Assembly (NCBI RefSeq): GCF_003248355.1
Contig: NZ_QKWY01000001.1
Coordinates: 2,810,001-2,874,000 of the forward strand
Reading direction: 5' to 3'
Origin: Streptomyces sp. AC1-42W
GTDB taxonomy: Bacteria; Actinomycetota; Actinomycetes; Streptomycetales; Streptomycetaceae
Length of the DNA: 64,000 nucleotides
The notes under the pieces were generated by a model. That model did not search any database. It was given only the letters and a program-made list of their open reading frames with translations, and had not been told where the DNA came from. This document shows, piece after piece, positions 7,944 through 15,582 of this stretch. How positions within the stretch are numbered: the first letter of the stretch is position 1; each line of letters begins with the position of its first letter. A program made the translations under genes and the position numbers.

Positions 7944-8849
7944 TCAGCGCTGACGGCGTGAACGACCGTGCGCGGCAGCTGATGCGGGTGAGGTTGCAGC
8001 CTCTACCCCGGGCGCGGGTGTGTGGACGGCGTACGGCCGACGGGCCAGGGCCGCCTGGGCCCGGGGCGCGGCGGCCACCGGCTCGGCGAGACGCACGTGC
8101 ACCAGGTCGCGGTGGCGTTCGGGGATGTCGCCGGCGAAACGCGGCACAGCGTCCAGGCTGGTGAGAGCGGCGGCGGCAGCGGTGCGCAGGTGCTGTGGGG
8201 TACTACTGCTGAAGAAGGCCCTCCAGGTCGGCACGTGAACGGGATCGACGCCGCCGGACAGTCGCCACATGGACTTCTCTGGGGTCAGCAGCTCGGTGTA
8301 CTCGTCGAGCCACCCGCTGCGCGTGCGCAGGGCCGCGCGGCTGTCGGGCGAGACGATCCAATACGGCCCACTTCCATGAACCGGCTCCCAGTTGCTCTGG
8401 CGCAGCACGTCCTCCTGGCCGAGGCCGGTGTAGTGCTTGCCATCGCTGAAGTAGTCCCGGAAGTGATTGGGCAGGCTGTCGACGAGCGTCTTGGTGAAGG
8501 CGACGACGATCTCGCGGGGCGTGTTGCGGTCGAAGGTGGTGATCCAGTCCGGAACGCCGAGCGGGTCCTCGGAGTAGGTGATCGTCCAACCGCCATAGGC
8601 GCTCTCCACGGGGTTGGCGATACGGACTCGCTGACACGGGCTGGCGTAGTACACGTCCGTACCGAAGGCTACGGTCTTCGTCCAGCCGACGGCGTTGTCG
8701 AGGACGCTGAAGACGGGCTCCCTCGTCCCGGGACCTGCGAGGTGGACTGGCGCGACGAGGGCCTCGGTACCCGGGGCGAGATCGCCGAGGTCGAGAGGCG
8801 GCATGGGGAAGTGCCTCCGGGCGGTGGCGAATGAGGGGCTGGGCGTCAT
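7944..8849 (-). CDS. DUF317 (SPDY) protein, two repeats
   Basis: This 301-residue protein has two SPDY repeats, at about residues 35-115 (YYASPCQRVRI) and 155-240 (IVSPDSRAALRT). A low-complexity Ala/Arg tail follows. ATG 8849 overlaps the stop of the RelE-like gene (ATGA), so translation is coupled. It is a paralogue of the gene at 6957-7913. Confidence 0.75.
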   Translation of the reverse strand: MTPSPSFATARRHFPMPPLDLGDLAPGTEALVAPVHLAGPGTREPVFSVLDNAVGWTKTVAFGTDVYYASPCQRVRIANPVESAYGGWTITYSEDPLGVPDWITTFDRNTPREIVVAFTKTLVDSLPNHFRDYFSDGKHYTGLGQEDVLRQSNWEPVHGSGPYWIVSPDSRAALRTRSGWLDEYTELLTPEKSMWRLSGGVDPVHVPTWRAFFSSSTPQHLRTAAAAALTSLDAVPRFAGDIPERHRDLVHVRLAEPVAAAPRAQAALARRPYAVHTPAPGVEAATSPASAAAHGRSRRQR

Positions 8850-9319
8850 GAGCGGCGGCGTGCTCGCGGCGGAGCCGCGGAAGGGGCGGGGGCCGGCGAA
8901 CCGGCGTGTGCTGGACCTGCGCTCCCGTGCGGGGAACGGGACCGGGCCGCCTGGGCGCGGCGACCGTGCATCGGCGACGTCCCGGTGGATGCCTCGCGTT
9001 CGCGCTCCAGTCGGTGAGCCGCGGTGCGGTACGCGGCCTGGTCCTGGCGCTCGCCGACCGCCAGGAGATAGATCTCCCGGCGGTGCTGCGAGGACGCCGG
9101 GGCGTCTCGGTACTGGACGACCATGCGCCAGCGGGTCTCCGGATCGACGTAGATCTTGTGGCAGCCCGCGAGCTCGCGGGTCAGCGCCGCGCCGCGTTCG
9201 TTGCCGTGGACCAGGTGCTGCAGCTCCAGCAGGGCCAGGTCGCGGATGCTCTCAGGAACGGAGCGCAGATCGGCCAGGGCTTCGGGGTGCGCCGCGAAGG
9301 CGTACCGCGCTCGGCTCAC
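8846..9319 (-). CDS. RelE/ParE-fold protein
   Basis: This 157-residue protein has a first 105 residues that match the layout of the RelE/ParE superfamily: helix pair, then a beta-sheet segment IYVDPETRWRMVVQYRDAP and REIYLLAVGERQDQAAY. The remaining 50 residues are a basic Pro-rich tail. GTG 9319 overlaps the upstream stop (GTGA). No small antitoxin-like gene is adjacent, so it may be an orphan toxin-fold protein or an element-specific regulator rather than half of a toxin-antitoxin pair. Confidence 0.65.
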   Translation of the reverse strand: MSRARYAFAAHPEALADLRSVPESIRDLALLELQHLVHGNERGAALTRELAGCHKIYVDPETRWRMVVQYRDAPASSQHRREIYLLAVGERQDQAAYRTAAHRLEREREASTGTSPMHGRRAQAARSRSPHGSAGPAHAGSPAPAPSAAPPRARRRS

Positions 9320-10125
9320 CGCGCACCCCGGTGAGAGCGCGGTACGGAAGGAGACACGGGGCGAGGAGTCGCGACGGGCACCGGGGGGACGGCGATGCCG
9401 GCGGTTCCGGCGAGTGGGGAGCGGGTGCGGGCAGCCTGGGCCCTGTGGACGACGGTGGCCTCCGGGGCCGGTGCCAGTGGGAGAGGAGTGCTGCGATCCA
9501 TGGCCCAGTCGTCCGCCGCCTCGGCGCTGGTGAAGGCCCCTTCGCGCACCGTGTAGGAGCGGAAGTCCCTGGCTGTCTCTTCGAGGAAGAGACGGTAGGG
9601 GGCGTGCGCCGAGTCCGGGTGGCTGTCGTGGACGAGGGTGCGCACCTGGGTGCCGAAGTCGAAGGAGCCCGGGCTGTCGGTGTGGTGGTCGATGACCTCG
9701 TACCGGCCGTCGGGATTGGTCCGGAGCAGGTCCTCCAGCCGCGAGGTGAGCGCATCGGCAGGGCGTGGCCCGTGGTTGCGGCTAAGAGCGGTGGCCTCCG
9801 GCGGGCAGCCCCGGCGGATGAGCCAGTTCTGGGCGAGCGGGACGGTGGCGGCCCGCTCGTACTCGAAGTCGAAGGTGCGCTGCTCCACGTCTCGGGTGAG
9901 GTGCAACGCGACGTACTCCGCTGTGCCGGGCACGTCCCAGATGGCCGCCTGGTCGTAGAACAGCAGGTAGGTGTCGCGTCCGTCGTCGCTGTGGTGCTCG
10001 GCGAGGGGCACGAGCATGTCGTCCGCGAGCGTGACCGAGAAGAAGTCCTCCTCGATCCGCTCGGTGGCTGCTTCGAAGCCGTCGATCCGGTAGTCCGGAG
10101 CCTGGGGCTCGTGTGTGTCGGTCAT
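9316..10125 (-). CDS. hypothetical acidic protein
   Basis: This 269-residue protein starts at ATG 10125 with a GGGAG ribosome site and one base after the stop of the DUF4913 gene. The N-terminal 200 residues are acidic and rich in Asp and aromatic residues; the C-terminus is Pro-rich. I do not recognise a family. Tight spacing on both sides places it in the accessory operon of the element. Confidence 0.65.
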   Translation of the reverse strand: MTDTHEPQAPDYRIDGFEAATERIEEDFFSVTLADDMLVPLAEHHSDDGRDTYLLFYDQAAIWDVPGTAEYVALHLTRDVEQRTFDFEYERAATVPLAQNWLIRRGCPPEATALSRNHGPRPADALTSRLEDLLRTNPDGRYEVIDHHTDSPGSFDFGTQVRTLVHDSHPDSAHAPYRLFLEETARDFRSYTVREGAFTSAEAADDWAMDRSTPLPLAPAPEATVVHRAQAARTRSPLAGTAGIAVPPVPVATPRPVSPSVPRSHRGAR

Positions 10126-10126
10126 G

Positions 10127-10732
10127 TCAGGCTCCCGCAGGCTCGGGCGAGGCGAGGAGCCGGTGGTTGGGGCGGGTAGGGCTGGTTGTGCACGCTCCGA
10201 ATGGACCATCGGGAATGCGAAGTTGGAGAAGAGTCGGGTCGAGGTGGTCGCGGTGCCATGTCGAGGGACCGGTGAGGCCGGCCTCGGTGTCGGTGAGCTG
10301 TTGCCAGGCCAGCCACAGGGCATGGAGGCGGGCCACGGCCTCGGGGTGCTCCTGCCACTGCCGGCACCACGGCCGGCCGGTGGTGATCTCCCGCCCGTAG
10401 ACCGGCAGCAGCAGGTCGTGCACCCAACTCGTCAGCGCCGCGAGTTCCTCGACGTATGCCTTGCCGTCGAGGGCCAGGATGAAGATGGACGCCGGGCGCT
10501 CCTGCGAGTCGCCCGGCTCGGCCGCCGACGTCGCGGCGACCGAGCCCTCGCCATCACCGCGCTCGGCTCCGTCGCCCTCGTCGTCCGAGGGCGGGGCGTC
10601 GTCGGTAAGCAGGGCGAGTGTCTCGCCCTGCTTACGGCTCTCCGCGACCAGCCTCGCGACCGTGGCGACCAAGTCGTCCAGATCGTGGTCCGCCACGCGA
10701 ATCGGCTCGCTCTCCTGAGCGGGTTCGACCAT
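10127..10732 (-). CDS. DUF4913 domain protein
   Basis: This 201-residue protein has an acidic linker N-terminal half, then residues of about 90-185 form the DUF4913 domain with WCRQWQEHPEAVARLHALW and STWHRDHLDPTL. The family is common on actinobacterial plasmids and integrative elements, without known function. ATG 10732 has a GGAGGGG ribosome site. It lies just downstream of the broken methyltransferase. Confidence 0.8.
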   Translation of the reverse strand: MVEPAQESEPIRVADHDLDDLVATVARLVAESRKQGETLALLTDDAPPSDDEGDGAERGDGEGSVAATSAAEPGDSQERPASIFILALDGKAYVEELAALTSWVHDLLLPVYGREITTGRPWCRQWQEHPEAVARLHALWLAWQQLTDTEAGLTGPSTWHRDHLDPTLLQLRIPDGPFGACTTSPTRPNHRLLASPEPAGA

Positions 10733-10826
10733 CGCTACCCCTCCGCAAGATCGGGTGGTTGGGGTGGCGAGGATCCGAAGAAAACCGGGTTTGGCCAGGC
10801 CGGGAATCCGGTGTAGAGAGCGCCGT

Positions 10827-11609
10827 TCACCGCGAGCCGTGATGGCCGCAGACCGCGACGGGAGGAGCGAGGATCTCCAGCGCGCGAGCGGCCTGCTGCG
10901 GCACGACGCCGTTGCCCAGAGCGGATAGTTGGGCTGGGCGTCCCAGTCCCGGAGTGGCTGTCACCCAGCCCGGTTCAAGCCCTTGCATCCACTCCACGAA
11001 CAGCGGGCTGAGGCGCCCCGCGTCGTCGGTCGGCCGGGGTGCCGGGCGCGTGGACCTCTCCCATCGGGCGACGGCGGCGGCGTACGGTCCCCACGTTCCC
11101 TGTCCGTCGACGGCTGAGGGGCGAACAAGGGAAGCACCACCGCCGAGAGCGGGGGCCGGAAGCCCGCGCCCGGTCGGCGTCCCCGAGTGCCGGTGTCGCT
11201 CGCCCGTGGGGTCGGAAGCAATCGGGCCGCCGCCGAAGGCAGCGTCAGGTCCCCGTTCCCGTGACGCTGGTTGGGCGACCCCTTGGTGCCGTACGACGCC
11301 TTCGGCGTCGGCAACAACCACTCCACCTCGTCCGCCAGATTCGGACCGTGCCCGCCCTGCTTCCTCTTGGCCGGGTGCTGACTGCCGCCGTTCGTCGCCA
11401 GGTTGCTCGTCGGCGTCTTCAACAGCGCGAGACCGCCAGGAGGGCCAGGCGACGAGGAAGATCCGCTCGCGACGGTGCGGAGCTCCGACGTCAGAGGCGC
11501 GAAGCACGCACCAGCGCGCATCGAACCTGAGGTCGGCCAAGGAACCGAGTACGGCACCGAGTGCGCGCACAGCAGGCTGCCCTGTGGTGTCTCCCAGACA
11601 CCACGGACA
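10827..11609 (-). pseudogene. C-terminal half of a cytosine-C5 DNA methyltransferase, split by IS110
   Basis: This part starts at the IS junction with CPWCLGDTTGQP and carries C5-methylase late motifs: SDVGAPHRRERIFLVAWP (the QxRxR-type motif VIII region) and ALGNGVVPQQAARALEIL (motif X region). Rejoining the sequence at 11609 to 13060 restores an in-frame VEPCPWC segment. The region between the motifs is a Gly/Arg/Ser-rich stretch. It is not expressed as an active enzyme because the catalytic half lies on the other side of the insertion. Confidence 0.8.
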
Positions 11610-11826
11610 TCGATGCTGATACTCGGGTTCCGGTGGTCGTGGCTCTGCCACTGACTGACGCCCTGCTGGGCTGTCTTCCCACTGTTCTGTCCGGCCGCCG
11701 GGACCTGTTCTCATGGCTCCGGCCGGGCGGAACATGACCTGATAGGAGCTTGGTCAGAAGCCCCCTCGATGTCCTGTCTGCGCCACCCGGCCGGCGCCTA
11801 CCTTCGGCTGGGAAGGCGTCATCAGC
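11610..11826 (+). ncRNA. candidate IS110 guide (bridge) RNA region
   Basis: The 217-base non-coding left end precedes the transposase, where IS110 elements encode their guide RNA. A stem of 7 bp (11691-11697 with 11720-11726) encloses a 22-base loop. GGGTTCC at 11625-11631 equals the first 7 bases of the right flank (13060-13066), and TGTCCG at 11688-11693 is complementary to the left flank (CGGACA). These are suggestive matches to target guides, not proof. Confidence 0.4.
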
Positions 11827-13041
11827 ATGACATCAGCGGTCGTAGACGACATGGCGGACCAGGATGTGTTCGGCGGGGTCGACTCCCACGCCGACACCGT
11901 CCATGTCGCGGTCATCGGCGACAACGGCGGTCACCTCGCCGACGCCGAGTTCACCACTACCGCCGCCGGATACGCCGCGGCCCTTGCCTTCCTGAACGCC
12001 CACGGCCACGTGATCGCGATCGGGGTGGAGGGCACCGCCTCCTACGGCGCCGGCTTCACCCGCGCCGCGCGCTCGCACGGCCATCAGGTCGTCGAGGTCA
12101 ACCGGCCCGACCGGGCCGAACGCCGCCGCGTCGGCAAGTCCGACCCGATCGACGCCTACGCCGCCGCCCGCGCCGCCCTGTCCGGACGGGCCTGCGGCGC
12201 CCCCAAGGACGACACCGTCGCCGGCATACGCGCCCTGCACAACGCCGCCCGCTCCGCCGTGAAGGCACGCACCGCTGCCCTGAACCAGATCGGCCACATC
12301 CTCATAAGCGCCCCCGACTCCATCCGCGCCAAGTACGGGCAGCTCAAAGGAACGGACCGCACCGACACCCTGGCCCGGCTGCGGCCGGCCGGGGACGCCG
12401 TCCATGCCGCGGTCCTCACCGCGCTGAAGAGCCTCGCCCGACGCGTCAAGGAGCTGACTGCCGAGCACGATGCACTGACCAAGGCCCTGGACGGCGAGGT
12501 GACCACCCACAACCCCGGCCTGCGGGCCGCCCACGGAGTCGGCCCCGACACCGCGGCCCAGCTGCTGGTCACGGCGGGAGGCAATTGCGAACGCATGCGG
12601 ACCGAGGCGTCCTTCGCCGCCCTCTGCGGAGTCGCACCCGTCCCCGCCTCCAGCGGTCGGACAAACCGGCACCGCCTGTCCCGCGGAGGCGACCGGGCGG
12701 CCAACGCGGCTCTCTACCGCGTCGCCCTGGTCCGCATGTCCAGCGACTCCCGCACCCGCGAGTACGTGGCACGGCAGACAGCCGCCGGCCGGACGAAGAA
12801 GGAGATCATCCGGCTCCTGAAACGGGCCATCGCCCGGGAGATGTTCCGCTGCCTGACCACCGCGGTCACCGTCCCCGGCATCGCCGACCTGCGGCCCCTG
12901 CGGCAGTCCAAGAACATCACCCTCACCGCCGCGGCCCAGCACTTCGGCGTCTGGCCGGCCACCATCTCCACCCTCGAACGCGGCATCCGCCGAGACGACG
13001 ACCTCGCCCACGCCTACCGCGACTGGCTCCAAGCCGCTTGA
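11827..13041 (+). CDS. IS110-family transposase
   Basis: This 404-residue protein has an N-terminal RuvC-like DEDD domain: GVDSHADTVHVAV holds the first Asp, AIGVEGTASYG the Glu, and KSDPIDAYAAARA further acidic residues. The C-terminal Transposase_20 domain has GVGPDTAAQLLV and the serine region APVPASSGRTNRHRLSRGG. Residues of about 345-404 form an extra XRE-like helix-turn-helix (LTAAAQHFGVWPATIS). It appears intact and is transcribed opposite to the host gene. Confidence 0.9.
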   Translation: MTSAVVDDMADQDVFGGVDSHADTVHVAVIGDNGGHLADAEFTTTAAGYAAALAFLNAHGHVIAIGVEGTASYGAGFTRAARSHGHQVVEVNRPDRAERRRVGKSDPIDAYAAARAALSGRACGAPKDDTVAGIRALHNAARSAVKARTAALNQIGHILISAPDSIRAKYGQLKGTDRTDTLARLRPAGDAVHAAVLTALKSLARRVKELTAEHDALTKALDGEVTTHNPGLRAAHGVGPDTAAQLLVTAGGNCERMRTEASFAALCGVAPVPASSGRTNRHRLSRGGDRAANAALYRVALVRMSSDSRTREYVARQTAAGRTKKEIIRLLKRAIAREMFRCLTTAVTVPGIADLRPLRQSKNITLTAAAQHFGVWPATISTLERGIRRDDDLAHAYRDWLQAA

Positions 13042-13059
13042 CGAGCAATAGGAGCATCA

Positions 13060-13480
13060 GGGTTCCACGTCGCCAGGGGAACCGGCGGGGGAAGTGAGGA
13101 GTCCTCGGACATTCTCGATGACCACCAGGCACGGGTTGAGGGCTTCAATGGCACGGACGATGTGCAACCACAGGCCGGACCGGGTGCCATCAACCAGCCC
13201 GGCGCGACGGCCGGCGACCGAGACGTCTTTGACAGGGGAACCCGGCCGTCAGGACGCACACCTCCGGGACATCGGCCCAGTTCACAGCCGTGATATCGCC
13301 GAGGTTCGGCACGCCGGGCCAGTGGCGGGACAGGATCCGGGCCGGGCCCGGATCGACCTCGGCATGCCAGGCGATCGTTCCACCGAAGACGGCCTGGACG
13401 CCGAGATCCAGACCGCCGTACCCGGAGCACAGACTCCCGATCGACGGCCCCGGCACCGCCGCCTGAAGGTCAGCGCGCAT
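13060..13480 (-). pseudogene. N-terminal half of the IS-split cytosine-C5 DNA methyltransferase
   Basis: ATG 13480 begins MRADLQAAVPGPSIGSLCSG; the SAM-binding motif is GSLCSGYGGLDLG and the catalytic motif is AGFPCQ. Directly after the catalytic Cys-Gln the frame breaks: an extra A (the TTT run at 13228-13230 on the plus strand) separates PCQ from DVSVAGRRAGLVDG, which continues with ENVRGLLTSPAG up to the insertion at 13060. The gene is thus hit twice, by a +1 frameshift and by IS110. The start overlaps the upstream stop by 11 bp. Confidence 0.8.
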
Positions 13481-14072
13481 GGCGCGACACCGGCATGTAC
13501 GCGAGACGGATCGGCTCGGTCGCGGGGACCTTGGCCGGGACACGGTAGATCGAGTTCGCAGGGCGGGCCGAGCGGCTGAGCGCGGCGAGGACACGAGGCG
13601 GGGTGCCGTCGATCCGGTCGGCAGCGTGCCGCAGGGCGACGACCGTTTCCTGCAGGGCGTCCACGGTGAGGTCCAGCCGGTCCTGCGCGACACCGAACGC
13701 GGCCTGGCGGGCATCGCGAAGGTCCGCCGTGGCTGGGGCTTCCGCGTACCTGCGCAGGAATCCGAGCTGCTCGAAGGCTTCGGTGTAGTTGTTCACCGCG
13801 CGTCCTGCCGGGGTGGACGCGCTGGTGTACGCGGCGATGACAGGGCCGAAGTCGAGCCCCGGGTCGTTGTCGGTGGCGCGGAAGAGGACCTCGTCCGACA
13901 GGTCCTTTACCAGCCCTGTCAGCGCGGTGAGGTGGTGGGACGCGGTGACGAGGTCGGGCAGGGAGTTCGTCGTGTACGACCCGACGATCGAGTGACGGGT
14001 CTCCTCGAACTCGCGGGCCACTGCGTACAGTTCGTCCTTCTCCAGGCCCGCGCGGCCGGTGCGGTCGGTCAC
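13470..14072 (-). CDS. hypothetical helical protein
   Basis: This 200-residue protein starts at GTG 14072, which overlaps the upstream stop (GTGA) and has GGAG 7 bases upstream. The sequence is almost entirely helical (DLVTASHHLTALTGLVKDLS and RLDLTVDALQETVVALRHAA) and lacks membrane segments. No family is recognised. It sits between the DnaB-N-domain gene and the DNA methyltransferase, which suggests a DNA-metabolism role in the element. Confidence 0.65.
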   Translation of the reverse strand: MTDRTGRAGLEKDELYAVAREFEETRHSIVGSYTTNSLPDLVTASHHLTALTGLVKDLSDEVLFRATDNDPGLDFGPVIAAYTSASTPAGRAVNNYTEAFEQLGFLRRYAEAPATADLRDARQAAFGVAQDRLDLTVDALQETVVALRHAADRIDGTPPRVLAALSRSARPANSIYRVPAKVPATEPIRLAYMPVSRHAR

Positions 14073-15247
14073 GACGGACTCCGATGGTTGCGGCGGTCGG
14101 GGAGCGCGGTGCAGGAAGCCGCGGCCGGTGCCGCCGGGGCTGTGGTGTCCGCGAGGCGGCTGCGGGCTCGGGCGGCGTCGATACGGGCGGCAGGCGGTGG
14201 TGCACCGGGCCGGCTGGTCGGCCGCCTCGGCTCGGGTTCGGCTTCGTGTGCGAGGCGCAGGCGGCGGCGTACGTCGTCCAGCGGTCCGAGTGCGTGCAGG
14301 GCGTAGCCGATGAGCTGCCCGGGCGCGAGCGCGTCGCGGTCGGCCAAGGCGCCGACCTGCCGAGCCGCGAGGGCGGCCGTGCGGACGAGGGAGGCGTGGG
14401 CGACCTGCTCGCCGAAGTGCTCGGCGGCTCCGCCTACGAGCGGATCGCAGATCCGCCTCACCCGCTCGGTGTTGAGCGTCCCGTCGGCGAGAGCGCCGCG
14501 ACGCTGGGTCTCCCACAGCACGGTCAGCTGGTCGATGGGTTCGCCGCGATGGTGCAGGGCCCCCAACGCGCGGTAGATCTGCTGATGGCCCGGGTCGGCG
14601 AAGTCGCCGGGGCGGAGCCAGCGCACCAGGCCGAGCAACTGGTCGGGGTGGGAGGTGAGGCAGCCGAGGAGGAACTCCTCGTCGGCCAGGACCTGCTCGC
14701 CCACGGGCTGTGGGCGTTCTCCCTGGGGCGCGTAGGGGGCGGGGGGTTGCACGGGACGTGCCTCGGCGCCCCAGCCGCGAGCCAGGTCAGCGAGTACGTC
14801 GTTCAGGACCTGGGCGTGGTGCAGCGTCTGCTCCACGGTGCCGGCTCGGCTGTCGGCGAGCGCTGCCTGGTGGAGACGGGCGGCGTGCTGGGCCACGCTG
14901 CGGTGGATCGCGCCCTCCAGCACCATCCGCCCGTACACCGGGGCGTGACCGGGCTGCGGGCATGCCGACGCGAGGGAGTGCAGGTACGAGGCGGTGAGCC
15001 CGCGGGTTCGTGTGCTCGCCTCTCGTAGCGTGTCGGTCACCCAGGCCAGCGGGACGGGAGCGCCGGCCTTCGTGGCTGCCACTGGGTGATCGTCGGCTTT
15101 GAGCTTGAGCATCGCGGCGTAGATCGCCGTGTGCGCGGGACGGGAGAAGTGTTCCGGCCGCAGCCAGGGCGTGAGCCGGTCGAGCTGGCCGGGCTCCAGG
15201 AGGACCGCGCCGAGCACGGCCTGCTCGGCGTGGACGAGTGGCGTCAT
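14069..15247 (-). CDS. protein with two DnaB-N-type domains, no helicase domain
   Basis: This 392-residue protein has two copies of the DnaB helicase N-terminal domain. The first is at about residues 5-115 (AEQAVLGAVLLEP and LRPEHFSRPAHTAIYAAM), the second at about 188-300 (EEFLLGCLTSHPD and LRPGDFADPGHQQIYRAL). No RecA-like ATPase or Walker motif follows; the tail is Pro/Arg-rich. DnaB-N domains mediate ring assembly and primase contact, so it might recruit or regulate host replication proteins during transfer. Both ends overlap neighbours by 4 bp. Confidence 0.75.
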   Translation of the reverse strand: MTPLVHAEQAVLGAVLLEPGQLDRLTPWLRPEHFSRPAHTAIYAAMLKLKADDHPVAATKAGAPVPLAWVTDTLREASTRTRGLTASYLHSLASACPQPGHAPVYGRMVLEGAIHRSVAQHAARLHQAALADSRAGTVEQTLHHAQVLNDVLADLARGWGAEARPVQPPAPYAPQGERPQPVGEQVLADEEFLLGCLTSHPDQLLGLVRWLRPGDFADPGHQQIYRALGALHHRGEPIDQLTVLWETQRRGALADGTLNTERVRRICDPLVGGAAEHFGEQVAHASLVRTAALAARQVGALADRDALAPGQLIGYALHALGPLDDVRRRLRLAHEAEPEPRRPTSRPGAPPPAARIDAARARSRLADTTAPAAPAAASCTALPDRRNHRSPS

Positions 15248-15480
15248 GACCGAGCCTCGCGTGCGGCCGTGTCCTGGGTCCGGATCTCGGCGACCGCGCG
15301 GTCGGCGGCGGCCAGATCGGCGGCGAAGCGGTCCAGTTCACCGGTGAAGACGGGGTCCTGGGCGAGCAGGGAGCCGGAGGGGGACACGAGCCACCAGTCG
15401 GCACCGCGCCGTACGACGGGTGTGCCGGCGAGGCGTTCGGACCGGCGGACGAAGGCCCAGGACGGGACGGGGTGGGACAT
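15244..15480 (-). CDS. small hypothetical protein
   Basis: This 78-residue protein has a stop overlapping the ATG of the DnaB-N-domain gene (ATGA). The sequence RRGADWWLVSPSGSLLAQDP followed by a charged helix suggests a small beta-plus-helix fold. Function unknown. It lies downstream of the coupling protein gene. Confidence 0.6.
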   Translation of the reverse strand: MSHPVPSWAFVRRSERLAGTPVVRRGADWWLVSPSGSLLAQDPVFTGELDRFAADLAAADRAVAEIRTQDTAAREARS

Positions 15481-15582
15481 AGGGATACCTCAAGAGGACG
15501 AAGGTGAGAGTCCGGAGGGACGAGGGGCGGCCGAGGTGTGCGCCGTCGCGTCTCGCCAGCCGGGAACCTGGCAGCACCGGGG

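Larger units (their letters stand above)
11610..13059 (+). mobile_element. IS110-family insertion sequence
   Basis: A 1,450-bp element lies inside the methyltransferase gene. Its boundaries are deduced from the host reading frame: left flank ends GGACA, right flank begins GGGTTCC, and a CA dinucleotide is present at both junctions, as expected for the core of an IS110 element. No target-site duplication beyond this is seen. Short inverted GATGCT motifs lie near both ends. The layout is a long left non-coding end, the transposase, and a short right end. Confidence 0.8.
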
